From the NCBI GenBank assembly GCA_041913505.1, contig JAYSFC010000021.1, positions 1 to 36,969 of the forward strand: a stretch of DNA of 36,969 nt, read 5' to 3'. Positions 16,204 to 23,941 of the stretch are shown piece by piece. The stretch comes from JAYSFC01 sp041913505. GTDB lineage: Bacteria > Pseudomonadota > Gammaproteobacteria > Burkholderiales > Burkholderiaceae_C. The notes under the pieces are model-generated. The model was not told the origin of the DNA and did not search any database. It saw only the letters and a program-made list of their open reading frames with translations. The position numbers and the translations under genes are program-made. The stretch's first letter is position 1; each line of letters opens with the position of its first letter.

Positions 16204-16883
16204 CGGTGCAGGGAGGCAGCGAGGAGCTGGACGACGGGCTGGAGCCCGCCGTGCCCGTGTGGGCCGTGTTCGGTGACCTGATGGCGGGTGCCCTGGGGGC
16301 ATTTGCACTGATCCTCGTGTGCGCGCTGGGTATGCAGATGGAGCTGGCCGAGCGGCTCAAGACCGAGCAGCAGCAGCGCGCCCAGCAGGCGCAGCGCCTC
16401 ATGAGCCTGGAGCAGGCGCTGGCCGGGCCGCTCGCGGCGGGTCGGGTGACGCTGGTCGACGGGCGCATCGGCATCAGCGGCAGCGTGTTGTTCGCCTTCA
16501 ATTCCGATGAGCTGCAACCCGAGGGGAGGCAACTGTTGAAAAGCCTGGCGGGGCCGCTGTCGGGCTACCTGCGCGCCCGCGGAGAAATCCTCATGGTGAG
16601 CGGTTTCACCGACGACCGCGCCATGCGGGGAAATGGGCGGGGCGGTGGGCCCCGCTTCGTGGACAACTGGGAGTTGTCGGCCCAGCGCGCGCTCACGGTG
16701 ACCCGCGCGTTGATCGACGAAGGCGTCCCCTCGGCGGACGTGTTCGCGGCCGCGTTCGGTGCCGAGCAGGCTGTGGCCTCGAATGCCGACGCGGCGGGCC
16801 GCGCGCGCAATCGGCGTGTGGAGATGGCCCCCATGCCACGCCCCGCAAGAGAGGCCGCCAAGGAAGACACTGCGCGCCGATGA
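16200..16883 (+). CDS. MotB/ZorB-like OmpA-domain protein
   Basis: This 227-residue inner membrane protein has one N-terminal helix (about 21-45) starting PVWAVFGDLMAGALGAFALI. The pattern parallels the W-x-x-x-F-A-D-L-M-T start of MotB, so Asp26 is the likely proton-carrying aspartate. A short coiled segment (50-75) leads to an OmpA peptidoglycan-binding domain: FAFNSDELQPEG (98-109), GFTDD (135-139), NWELSAQRALTVTRAL (156-171) and ARNRRVEM (202-209). The family Asp and Arg that bind diaminopimelate are present. Its ATG overlaps the DUF802 stop, and its own stop overlaps the DUF2894 start (ATGA both times), so the three are translationally coupled. It should anchor the complex to the cell wall. 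Confidence 0.87.
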   Translation: MTVQGGSEELDDGLEPAVPVWAVFGDLMAGALGAFALILVCALGMQMELAERLKTEQQQRAQQAQRLMSLEQALAGPLAAGRVTLVDGRIGISGSVLFAFNSDELQPEGRQLLKSLAGPLSGYLRARGEILMVSGFTDDRAMRGNGRGGGPRFVDNWELSAQRALTVTRALIDEGVPSADVFAAAFGAEQAVASNADAAGRARNRRVEMAPMPRPAREAAKEDTARR

Positions 16884-17542
16884 GCCTCCCGCCCGCCGAC
16901 CCCCTCGACACCGTCGCCACGCTGGCCAGCTGGCGTGCGCAGCAGGCGCACCGCGCCGATCCGGTGCGCTTTCTGTTCATGGAGGCGCTGGCCCGTCGCG
17001 CCGCCACGCAGAACGGCGCGGTGCGGCAGCTGTTGGAGCAGCGGCTGGCCGAACTGATGGAGGGATACCGCCAGGCGTTGGCATCCCATGCCAGCGGCCC
17101 GCAGGCCACGGCACCTGCGGCCGCTGCGCGCGGCGCGCTGGGCCAACTGGTGGATGCGGTGGCGGGCACTGCCGGGCTGGAACCGCTTGTGCCAGCCGTT
17201 CGGACGGATGCCGCCGTCATGCGCCCAGCGGGGCCTCCGCGCGAGTTGAAGGCGCTGCAGCGGTTTCGTGGCACCTGGTCGCGCCTGTCGGCCGAGCAGC
17301 GGCTGCGCCAGGCGTTTGCGCAGGTGCCGCCTCAGGCCGGTCCGCTCAACTCGCACCACCTCGTGCACCGCGCGCTGGTGCTGATGCGCGACACCTCGCC
17401 GGAATACCTGCAGCGCTTCGTGGCGCATGTGGATGCGCTGCTGTGGCTCGATCAGATGCAGTCCGCGGCCATTGCCATGCCTGCACGCGCGCAGGGGCGG
17501 CGCAGGGTGGCTGGTGACGGTGGTCAGCCGCGCCGCAGGTAG
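16880..17542 (+). CDS. DUF2894 protein, last gene of the motor-like operon
   Basis: This 220-residue soluble protein has no signal or membrane segment. An N-terminal helical part (1-70, with RFLFMEALARRAATQNGAVR) and an Ala/Pro-rich middle lead to the conserved C-terminal block. That block contains LNSHHLVHRALVLMRD, SPEYLQRFVAHVDAL and LWLDQM and is typical of DUF2894. The very end is basic (QGRRRVAGDGGQPRRR). Function unknown. Its position in an ATGA-coupled operon implies it works with the membrane pair, perhaps at the cytoplasmic tail. Its last 19 bases overlap the 3' end of folA, which runs the other way. Confidence 0.82.
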   Translation: MSLPPADPLDTVATLASWRAQQAHRADPVRFLFMEALARRAATQNGAVRQLLEQRLAELMEGYRQALASHASGPQATAPAAAARGALGQLVDAVAGTAGLEPLVPAVRTDAAVMRPAGPPRELKALQRFRGTWSRLSAEQRLRQAFAQVPPQAGPLNSHHLVHRALVLMRDTSPEYLQRFVAHVDALLWLDQMQSAAIAMPARAQGRRRVAGDGGQPRRR

Positions 17543-18012
17543 GTGACGAAGCTGAACGGTACGCCGCCCGCGCTCACATGGCGGCTGCGGGCCGACTCCT
17601 GCCACTCGGGGCCGAGTGTGGGAGCGTGGGCGTCGCCTTCGTAGTCGCGCTCGATCTCCGTCACCTCGACACGGCTGGCCAGGGGCAGGGCCTGGGCATA
17701 GATCTGCGCGCCGCCAATCACCCAGACCATGCCGGCCGGCGCGCACAGCGCGAGCGCGTCTTCGAGGCTCTCGGCGCGCTGTGCGCCTTCGGCCTGCCAA
17801 TCGGGCTGCCGTGTGATCACGATGTTGGTGCGGCCGGGCAGGGGGCGAAAGCGCGGGGGCAATGAATCCCAGGTCTTGCGGCCCATGACCACGGGATGCC
17901 CTTGCGTGAGCAGCTTGAAGTGCGCCAGGTCCTCGGGCAGGTGCCAGGGCATGGAGCCGTCTTTGCCGATCACGCCATTGGCGGCGCGGGCATAGATGAG
18001 GTGCAAGGCCAT
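17524..18012 (-). CDS. folA: Dihydrofolate reductase
   Basis: This 162-residue enzyme reduces dihydrofolate to tetrahydrofolate with NADPH. Family motifs are visible: NGVIGKDGSMPWHLPEDLAH with the substrate-site Glu/Asp region, VVMGRKTWDSLP, LPGRTNIVITRQ and VIGGAQIYAQAL. ATG at 18012 gives MALHLIYARA; the frame is open further upstream. It lies 16 bases after the DUF4337 gene, in the same direction as thyA. This fits thymidylate synthesis, because thyA produces the dihydrofolate that folA recycles. Confidence 0.95.
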   Translation of the reverse strand: MALHLIYARAANGVIGKDGSMPWHLPEDLAHFKLLTQGHPVVMGRKTWDSLPPRFRPLPGRTNIVITRQPDWQAEGAQRAESLEDALALCAPAGMVWVIGGAQIYAQALPLASRVEVTEIERDYEGDAHAPTLGPEWQESARSRHVSAGGVPFSFVTYLRRG

Positions 18013-18028
18013 TGTGCGATCGCTGGCG

Positions 18029-18640
18029 TCAGATGTGGAGGAACGCGAGCACACCCACGGCCGTGCCAAGGCCGGCCACGCCGAACATGCCCCATTCGAA
18101 CCATTTCTTGCGCGTGAGCAGCGCGATGGCGGCGAGCGCGATGGCCACCTGCAACGCCGTGGTGGCCTGGGCCCAGCGGTGGTGCTGGTGCATTTGCTGG
18201 TCGGACTGTTCGTCCCATTGCTTGGCATCGGCTTCCAGCTTGTCCGCCACGGCCTTGATTTCGTTCTTTTCCTTCTCGTAGCGGTCGATCTTGGCCTGGT
18301 ACTTGGCCTTCTCGGGTTCGCCCGGGGTCAGGTCGCGTGCGAGTTCGGCCAGGGACTGCTTCGTGCTCTTGGCCTGGAAGTAGTTCCACTGGTTGGAGGC
18401 TTCCGTCTTCTTGATGGCAGCGTTGTTCTTGTACAGGCCCGCATTGGCCTGCGTGGCGCCGCCCATGTACGAGAAGATGGCTCCCACCGTGGCGATGATG
18501 GCTGTGACCATGGCGATCCTGCTGGTGGCTGACCCGTTGCCGCCCTCGTCGTGGCCGCCATGGTGCTCGGCACCACCCTGGGTCGCGTGCTCGATGGCAT
18601 GGTCGTGGGGGCCGTGTACGTGGAATCCGTCAGATGACAT
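18029..18640 (-). CDS. DUF4337 membrane protein with His-rich N-terminus
   Basis: This 203-residue protein starts with a histidine-rich tail (residues 8-33, with HVHGPHDH and EHHGGHDE) that may bind metal ions. A membrane helix follows (about 42-60, MVTAIIATVGAIFSYMGG), then a charged coiled-coil region (about 70-150, rich in Lys/Glu) and two C-terminal hydrophobic helices (about 160-200). This is the DUF4337 family plan, of unknown function. It sits between thyA (48-base gap) and folA (16-base gap) on the same strand, but nothing in it suggests a role in folate metabolism. Confidence 0.82.
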   Translation of the reverse strand: MSSDGFHVHGPHDHAIEHATQGGAEHHGGHDEGGNGSATSRIAMVTAIIATVGAIFSYMGGATQANAGLYKNNAAIKKTEASNQWNYFQAKSTKQSLAELARDLTPGEPEKAKYQAKIDRYEKEKNEIKAVADKLEADAKQWDEQSDQQMHQHHRWAQATTALQVAIALAAIALLTRKKWFEWGMFGVAGLGTAVGVLAFLHI

Positions 18641-18687
18641 GGTGTGTAGGTCGTGGGGGTGTGGATGGCGGTGTTTGGCCCGAAGAC

Positions 18688-19500
18688 TTAGATGGCGACG
18701 GGGGCCTTGATGGCCGGATGGTGCTCGTAGCCCACCACCTCGAAATCCTCGTAAGCGTAATCGAAGATCGAGTCCGGGCGGCGCAGGATGTGCAACGTGG
18801 GGTAGGCGAAGGGCGCGCGAGCAAGCTGGGTCTGCACCTGCTCGAAATGGTTGTTGTAGATGTGGCAGTCTCCGCCGGTCCAGATGAAGTCGCCCACCTC
18901 CAGGTCGCACTGCTGCGCGAGCATGTGCGTGAGCAGCGCGTAGCTGGCGATGTTGAACGGCACGCCCAAAAAGATGTCGGCGCTGCGCTGGTAGAGCTGG
19001 CACGACAGGCGGCCCTCGGCCACGTAGAACTGGAAGAATGCATGGCAGGGCATGAGCGCCATGTGCGGCAGGTCGGCCACGTTCCAGGCGCTCACGATGA
19101 TGCGGCGGCTGTCGGGGTTGGTCTTGAGCTGTTTCACGACCTCGCTGATCTGGTCGATGTGGCCGCCGCCGGGCGTGGGCCAGCTGCGCCACTGCACGCC
19201 GTACACGGGGCCCAGGTCGCCGTCGTCGTGCGCCCATTCGTCCCAGATCGTCACGCCGCGCTCCTGCAGCCAGCGCGCATTGCCGTCGCCGCGCAGGAAC
19301 CACAGCAACTCCAGGATGATGCTCTTGAGGTGCACCTTCTTGGTGGTGACGAGCGGAAAGCCCTCGCGCAGGTCAAAGCGCATCTGGTGCCCGAACACAC
19401 TGCGCGTGCCCGTGCCCGTGCGGTCCGTCTTGGCCACGCCGTGCGTGAAGACGTGGCGCATGAAGTCTTCGTACTGGGAGCGGATGGGGCGGTCGGTCAT
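18688..19500 (-). CDS. thyA: Thymidylate synthase
   Basis: This 270-residue enzyme methylates dUMP to dTMP using methylene-tetrahydrofolate. It has the catalytic cysteine Cys152 in LMPCHAFFQFYV, the phosphate-binding RTGTGTRSVFG region, YQRSADIFLGVPFNIASYA, and the dUMP contacts GDCHIYNNH. The length and the C-terminus (IKAPVAI) match the family. Start ATG at 19500, preceded by an AGGAG-like sequence (GATCTTCCAGGAGT region read on the + strand as its complement is not clear). It is the first gene of the thyA-DUF4337-folA run. Confidence 0.96.
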   Translation of the reverse strand: MTDRPIRSQYEDFMRHVFTHGVAKTDRTGTGTRSVFGHQMRFDLREGFPLVTTKKVHLKSIILELLWFLRGDGNARWLQERGVTIWDEWAHDDGDLGPVYGVQWRSWPTPGGGHIDQISEVVKQLKTNPDSRRIIVSAWNVADLPHMALMPCHAFFQFYVAEGRLSCQLYQRSADIFLGVPFNIASYALLTHMLAQQCDLEVGDFIWTGGDCHIYNNHFEQVQTQLARAPFAYPTLHILRRPDSIFDYAYEDFEVVGYEHHPAIKAPVAI

Positions 19501-19519
19501 GGCGGATCTTCCAGGAGTA

Positions 19520-19572
19520 AAAATGGCTATAGCGCTTTAGGTGTGGGCGCTGGTAGCTATCATTTTTGATAG
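19520..19572. repeat. Intergenic hairpin repeat, copy 1
   Basis: The element contains a perfect inverted repeat CTATCA-TTTT-TGATAG (19557-19572) and an inner AGCGC/GCGCT pair (19531-19535 and 19547-19551). Outer arms AAAAATGGCTAT and GTAGCTATCATTTTT are imperfectly complementary. On the minus strand its start, CAAAAATGATAGC, resembles CAAAAAGAATAGC of copies 2 and 3. It lies between thyA and the FAD-linked oxidoreductase gene. Confidence 0.6.
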
Positions 19573-19623
19573 AGAGTGGGCGGAAGGGATGACGTGGGCA
19601 CGCCTTCCCGGCAACCCGGCCGA

Positions 19624-21045
19624 TTATCGGGCGGGCAGCATGCAGCCGGGGTTCATGAGGCCTTGCGGGTCCAGCGCCTGCTTGATGGCACGCATCATCG
19701 ACAGCGCCACGGGCGACTGGTATTGCTGCAGCTTGTCCACCTTGAGTGCGCCGACGCCATGCTCGGCCGAGAACGAGCCGCCGAACTGTGCCACGGCCTC
19801 GTAGACGAGGTGGTTCACGCGGTCCTCTTCGTCGCGCAGGAAGGCCTTGGCGTCGCCGCCTTCGGGCGCTTGCACGTTGTAGTGCAGGTTGCCATCGCCC
19901 AGGTGGCCGAAGTTGACGAGGCGAACGCCCGCAATCTCGCGCGCCAGCAGCGCGTCGGTGTGCTCGACGAAGGCGGGGATGCGCGAGATCGGCACCGAGA
20001 TATCGTGCTTGATGTTGAGCCCTTCCTCGGCTTGCGCGAGCGGGATGCTCTCGCGGATGTGCCAGAGGTTGTGCGCCTGCGAGAGGTTTTCGGCCACCAC
20101 GGCGTCGGTCACGCAGCCGGCCTCGAAGGCGGTCTCCAGCAGGGCTTCGAAGCGCGCGCGCGCATGGTCCTCGGACTCGCTGTCACTGTTCTCGAGCAGC
20201 ACGCCGTAAGGCACGTCCTCCTGGTCGATGAAGGGCACGCGCAGCTGCGGCATGTGCTTGTGCACGAGCGACAGGGCAAAGCGCCCCATCACCTCGAAGC
20301 CCGTGAGCCCCGCCCCCAGGTGCCGGTGGGCCAGGCCCAGCAGCGCCACGGCCTGTTCCATGGATGGCACGGCGGCCCAGGCCGTGAGCTGCGCGGCGGG
20401 CTTGGGGTAGAGCTTGAGCGTGGCGGCGGTGATGACGCCCAGCGTGCCCTCGCTGCCGACGAACAGGTCGCGCAGGTCGTAGCCCGTGTTGTCTTTACGC
20501 AGGCCTTTGAGGCCGTTCCAGACCTCACCCTGCGGCGTGACCACTTCCAGGCCCAGGCACAGCTCGCGCGCGTTGCCGTAACGCACGACCTGGGTGCCGC
20601 CCGCGTTCGTGGCCAGGTTGCCGCCGATGGTGCAACTGCCCTCGGCCGCCAGCGAGAGGGGGAACAGCAGTCCCGCCTTGTCGGCTGCATCCTGCACGTT
20701 CTGCAGGATGCAGCCGGCCTCCACGGTCATCGTGAGGTTGTCCTTGTCGATGGCGCGCACGGCGTTCATGCGCGTGAGGCTTAGCACTACCTGGGTGCCC
20801 GATGCGTCGGGCGTGGAGCCCACGGCCAGCCCCGTGTTGCCGCCCTGGGGCACCACGGCAGCGCCCGCCTGCGCGCAGGCGCGCACCACGGCGGCCACCT
20901 CGGAGGCAGAGCCGGGGCGCACCACGGCCAGGGCCTTGCCGCGCACGCGGCGGCGCCAGTCCTGCTCCCAGGCCGTGAGGTCGCCCTCGGTGAGCACATG
21001 GGCGTCGCCGGTGATCTGGCGCAGGGTATCGAGCAGGGCGGGCAT
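19624..21045 (-). CDS. FAD-linked oxidoreductase, D-2-hydroxyglutarate/D-lactate dehydrogenase type
   Basis: This 473-residue flavoprotein of the GlcD/D2HGDH family oxidises a D-2-hydroxy acid to the keto acid. The N-terminal FAD-binding PCMH domain (about 35-215) contains VVPQGGNTGLAVG and the GGNLATNAGGTQVVRYGN segment. The C-terminal domain (about 220-470) has the conserved HLGDGNLHYNV and SAEHGVGALK motifs, with histidines that bind metal or substrate. Length and motifs fit D-2-hydroxyglutarate dehydrogenase, but the substrate cannot be read reliably. ATG at 21045 was chosen (MPALLDTLRQ), with GGAGGGTT-like sequence just upstream on that strand. The DUF2069 gene lies 37 bases upstream. 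Confidence 0.87.
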   Translation of the reverse strand: MPALLDTLRQITGDAHVLTEGDLTAWEQDWRRRVRGKALAVVRPGSASEVAAVVRACAQAGAAVVPQGGNTGLAVGSTPDASGTQVVLSLTRMNAVRAIDKDNLTMTVEAGCILQNVQDAADKAGLLFPLSLAAEGSCTIGGNLATNAGGTQVVRYGNARELCLGLEVVTPQGEVWNGLKGLRKDNTGYDLRDLFVGSEGTLGVITAATLKLYPKPAAQLTAWAAVPSMEQAVALLGLAHRHLGAGLTGFEVMGRFALSLVHKHMPQLRVPFIDQEDVPYGVLLENSDSESEDHARARFEALLETAFEAGCVTDAVVAENLSQAHNLWHIRESIPLAQAEEGLNIKHDISVPISRIPAFVEHTDALLAREIAGVRLVNFGHLGDGNLHYNVQAPEGGDAKAFLRDEEDRVNHLVYEAVAQFGGSFSAEHGVGALKVDKLQQYQSPVALSMMRAIKQALDPQGLMNPGCMLPAR

Positions 21046-21082
21046 GGGGAGGGTTCCTTGGCGAGATGGAAGAGGATTGGGG

Positions 21083-21478
21083 TCAGGGGCGGGCGGCGGC
21101 CTGGGCGCGCGCGGCGCGCTGGCGCAGGCGCACATGCAGCGCGCAGGCCGTGAACAGCAGCAGGCACAGCACGATCTCGGCAAGCGCGAGCCAGTGGCCG
21201 GGCGGCTTGTCGCTCCAGGCGCGCACCACGCCCTCGGTGAAGTAGAGCCACACGAGCAGGCTGACCCAGCGGTAGGTATACATACGGTGCTTGAGCAGAC
21301 CCGCGAGCGGAATGCACAGCGGCAGCGCCTTGAGCGCGAGCCACGAGCCGCCCGGGCGCAGCGGCGCGAGCAGCAGCTCCCAGGCCAGGCTCAGCGCGAT
21401 CAGGCCCAGGAGGCTGCCTACAGCAAGCCAGCGGGTGGCGGCCACGTCGGCGGCGGGTTGGGGGGCGGTGTGCGTCAT
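21083..21478 (-). CDS. DUF2069 inner membrane protein
   Basis: This is a small 131-residue membrane protein. Four hydrophobic segments are visible at about 17-35, 48-60, 68-84 and 95-113, followed by a basic tail (RLRQRAARAQAAARP). The stretch LAGLLKHRMYTYRWVSLLVW followed by YFTEGVVRAWSD is characteristic of DUF2069. Function unknown. It starts 21 bases from the divergent yihY gene and runs into the FAD-linked oxidoreductase gene. Confidence 0.82.
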   Translation of the reverse strand: MTHTAPQPAADVAATRWLAVGSLLGLIALSLAWELLLAPLRPGGSWLALKALPLCIPLAGLLKHRMYTYRWVSLLVWLYFTEGVVRAWSDKPPGHWLALAEIVLCLLLFTACALHVRLRQRAARAQAAARP

Positions 21479-21499
21479 CGGGGTGGCATCATATCGGCC

Positions 21500-22750
21500 A
21501 TGGCGTTGTCCCTACAGAACATGGTCCGGCGCGGGGAGGCGTTCATTGCTGAACTGTCGCGCTTTCCCTGGCGTACCACGGCCCACACCTTGCGCGAGCG
21601 TTTCCGTGAAGACCGGCTGGGCCTCACGGCCAGCAGCCTCACGTTCACGACCCTGCTCGCGCTCGTGCCGTTCGTGACGCTGGCGCTTGCCGTGTTCACG
21701 GCCTTCCCGATCTTCGGCAAGGTGCAGGGGGTGCTGCAGCGCTGGCTGATCGACAGCCTCGTGCCCGAGACCATTTCGCGCCAAGTGCTGGGCTATCTCA
21801 CGCAGTTCGCCGCCAAGGCCAGCCGGCTCGGGGTGGTGGGCTTTTCGATGCTGCTCGTCACGGCGCTGATGCTGATCCTCACGATCGACCGCACGCTCAA
21901 CAACATCTGGCGTGTGCGCCGGCTGCGGCCGTTGGGCCAGCGCGTGCTGATCTACTGGGCCGCGATGACGCTGGGGCCGCTCGTGCTGGGCGCGAGCCTG
22001 GCGCTCACTTCGTATGTGATGTCGGCCTCGCGCGGGTTGGTGGATGCGCTGCCCGGCGGCGTGCGCCTGGTGTTCGACTCGATCGAGTTCTTCGTGCTCG
22101 CGGCCGGCATGGCGGGGCTCTACCACTACGTGCCCAACACGCAGGTCAAATGGCACCACGCCTGGGTCGGCGGCCTGTTCGTGTCGATTGGCATGGAGCT
22201 GGCCAAGAAGGCGCTGGCGCTGTACCTGGCCCAGGTGCCCACCTACTCGGCCGTGTACGGCGCGTTCGCCACGCTGCCCATCCTGCTCGTGTGGATCTAC
22301 GTGGCCTGGGTCATCGTGCTGCTGGGCGCGGTGGTCACTGCCTACCTGCCGAGCCTGCTGGCGGGCGTGGCGCGCGCGCCTGGCGGTCAGGGCTGGTCGT
22401 TCCAGCTCGCGGTCGAGGTGCTGCAGCAACTGCAGCGCGTGCGCACCCATGTGGGCAAGGGGCTGCGCATGGACCAGCTTGCCCAGCTGCTGCGCGTGGA
22501 TGCGCTGCAGCTCGAGCCCGTGCTGGAAACGCTCACGGCGCTCGACTGGGTGGGACAGATCAACGAGGTCGCGGTGGGCGGCGCGGACGCGCCCGAGTCG
22601 CGCTACGTGCTCTTGGCCGACGTGCAGACCACGCCGCTGGAGCCGCTGCTCATACGCCTGCTGATCGAGCGCGCCGACAGCCTGGAGCCGCTGTGGGCGC
22701 AGGCCGCGCTGCGCGATCTGCGTCTGGCGGATTTGCTGCAAAAAGAATAG
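21500..22750 (+). CDS. yihY: YihY/BrkB family inner membrane protein
   Basis: This 416-residue protein has a UPF0761/YihY membrane domain (about 30-290) with six hydrophobic helices and the signature LTASSLTFTTLLALVPF near the start. Other family segments are LTIDRTLNNIWRV and YSAVYGAFATLPILLVWIY. A soluble C-terminal region (about 300-416) with winged-helix-like character follows (MDQLAQLLRVDALQLEPVLE). The family was once called RNase BN, but that activity belongs to another protein; its role is unknown. The ATG at 21500 was preferred although the frame is open upstream. The stop codon lies inside repeat copy 2. Confidence 0.87.
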   Translation: MALSLQNMVRRGEAFIAELSRFPWRTTAHTLRERFREDRLGLTASSLTFTTLLALVPFVTLALAVFTAFPIFGKVQGVLQRWLIDSLVPETISRQVLGYLTQFAAKASRLGVVGFSMLLVTALMLILTIDRTLNNIWRVRRLRPLGQRVLIYWAAMTLGPLVLGASLALTSYVMSASRGLVDALPGGVRLVFDSIEFFVLAAGMAGLYHYVPNTQVKWHHAWVGGLFVSIGMELAKKALALYLAQVPTYSAVYGAFATLPILLVWIYVAWVIVLLGAVVTAYLPSLLAGVARAPGGQGWSFQLAVEVLQQLQRVRTHVGKGLRMDQLAQLLRVDALQLEPVLETLTALDWVGQINEVAVGGADAPESRYVLLADVQTTPLEPLLIRLLIERADSLEPLWAQAALRDLRLADLLQKE

Positions 22751-22785
22751 CTTAAAACATCCGAAAGAAAAGCACTTCGGTCCTA
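22739..22785 (+). repeat. 3'-end hairpin repeat, copy 2 (after yihY)
   Basis: CAAAAAGAATAGC (22739-22751) and GAAAAGCACT (22767-22776) are separated by 15 bases, exactly as in copy 3. A hairpin CCGAA (22761-22765) with TTCGG (22776-22780) encloses the second block. It spans the yihY stop codon and lies in the convergent gap to the LysR gene. There is no good T tract, so terminator function is uncertain. Confidence 0.6.
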
Positions 22786-22812
22786 TAAGGCCCGAATCAT
22801 GCGCGCGCTCCC

Positions 22813-23751
22813 TCAGGTCGCGTGCGGTGCCGCCACAAGGCGCGTGTGCGTGGCGGACCCCACGGCCGAGACGATCGCATCGATGAGCAGTTGGGAGAAC
22901 GCGGCGTTCAGCGGTGCCTGGGCCGCGCCATCGCGCGTGGCCACGCCGAGCTGGTAGCTGATGCGGGGCCGGAACGGCCGGCTCGAGAACGTGTGGGGCT
23001 GGCAATGGCTTGCCAGCAGCGCATTGACGATCGACACACCCAGGCCCTGCGCTACATGGCTGCAGGCCACGCCCACCGAGTGCACCTCGATGGCCACGCG
23101 CGGCAACACGCGCGCCTGGCGGAACGCCATGTCGATCTCGTGGCGGATCTGGCGCTGGCGGCCCAGCAGGATCAGCGTGGCGTCGGCCAGGTCGATCGGG
23201 TGCACCTCCGCAAGCTGCTCCAGCGGATGGCCCTTGGGCATGATGCACACGGCGTCGGATTCAAGGCAGGCGCTGGCGTGCAGGCCCTGCATCTCGGTGG
23301 GCAGGCGCACCAGGCCGATGTCCGCGTCGCGGCCGAGCAGGGCGCGCTCCGCATCGCTGTAGGAGCCCGAGAGCACCTCCAGCACCACATCGGGGTATGC
23401 CTCCATGAAGCGCTGCGCGACCACGGGCATGAGCGCCGTGGCCAGCGTGCTGGGCACGGCTACCTTGAGCAGCCGCCGCTTGAAGCCGCCCAGGCGCAAC
23501 TGCTCGGAATGGCGGCGAAAGCACTGGGCCGAATCCACCAGCCCCTGGGCGTCCTGCAGCAGGGCCTCGGCCTCGCGCGTGGGCAGCAGCCGGCCCTTCT
23601 CGCGCACGAACAGGCGCAGGCCCAGGTCTTCCTCGAACTGGGCGAGCAGCCGGCTGATGGCCGACTGCGACAGGCCCAGGCGCTCGGCCGCGCCGGTGGC
23701 CGAGCCGCTGGCCATGATGGCCTGGAACGCTTCGAGCTGTTTGAAGTTCAT
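22813..23751 (-). CDS. LysR-family transcriptional regulator
   Basis: This is a 312-residue regulator. The N-terminal winged helix-turn-helix (1-60) has the LysR pattern MNFKQLEAFQAIMASGSATGAAERL, then LSQSAISRLLAQFEEDLG and LFVREKGRLLPT. The rest (about 90-300) is the periplasmic-binding-like effector domain. LysR proteins usually control the divergent neighbour in response to a metabolite from it. Here that neighbour is the porin-receptor-hydrolase operon starting at 23942. The 190-base gap between them should hold the operator; I could not pick out a convincing T-N11-A site. Confidence 0.9.
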   Translation of the reverse strand: MNFKQLEAFQAIMASGSATGAAERLGLSQSAISRLLAQFEEDLGLRLFVREKGRLLPTREAEALLQDAQGLVDSAQCFRRHSEQLRLGGFKRRLLKVAVPSTLATALMPVVAQRFMEAYPDVVLEVLSGSYSDAERALLGRDADIGLVRLPTEMQGLHASACLESDAVCIMPKGHPLEQLAEVHPIDLADATLILLGRQRQIRHEIDMAFRQARVLPRVAIEVHSVGVACSHVAQGLGVSIVNALLASHCQPHTFSSRPFRPRISYQLGVATRDGAAQAPLNAAFSQLLIDAIVSAVGSATHTRLVAAPHAT

Positions 23752-23941
23752 GGGCGGATCAACACGGTGGGCGGTGGTGGGCGTGCGATGGTACTGCCCA
23801 TCTTTGCCGCCTTGCCGCGCCCGCGCAAGCGCACCGCAAATCGCATGGGGTCATGCGGGTCCTTCATACCGTTGTGGGGATACGGCGTGCTCCAGAGAAT
23901 CCGCTGCGTCAAAACACCGATTACACAAGGAGCGAGATTCC

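Noticed and set aside
13167..17542. Calling the operon a Zorya defence system
   Set aside because: Only the two membrane components resemble ZorA and ZorB in plan. No ZorC, ZorD helicase-nuclease or ZorE gene is present, and no other defence gene is nearby.
16565..17800. A 411-codon minus-strand frame across the motor-like operon and folA
   Set aside because: It runs antisense to the OmpA and DUF2894 genes and overlaps folA in the wrong frame, with low-complexity Arg/Ala composition.
21512..23248. A 578-codon open frame on the minus strand
   Set aside because: It covers yihY in antisense and part of the LysR gene in another frame; composition is typical of a shadow frame.
23752..23941. A LysR operator (T-N11-A) in the divergent gap
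   Set aside because: Several loose matches exist, as expected by chance, and none forms a clear interrupted dyad at a suitable position.
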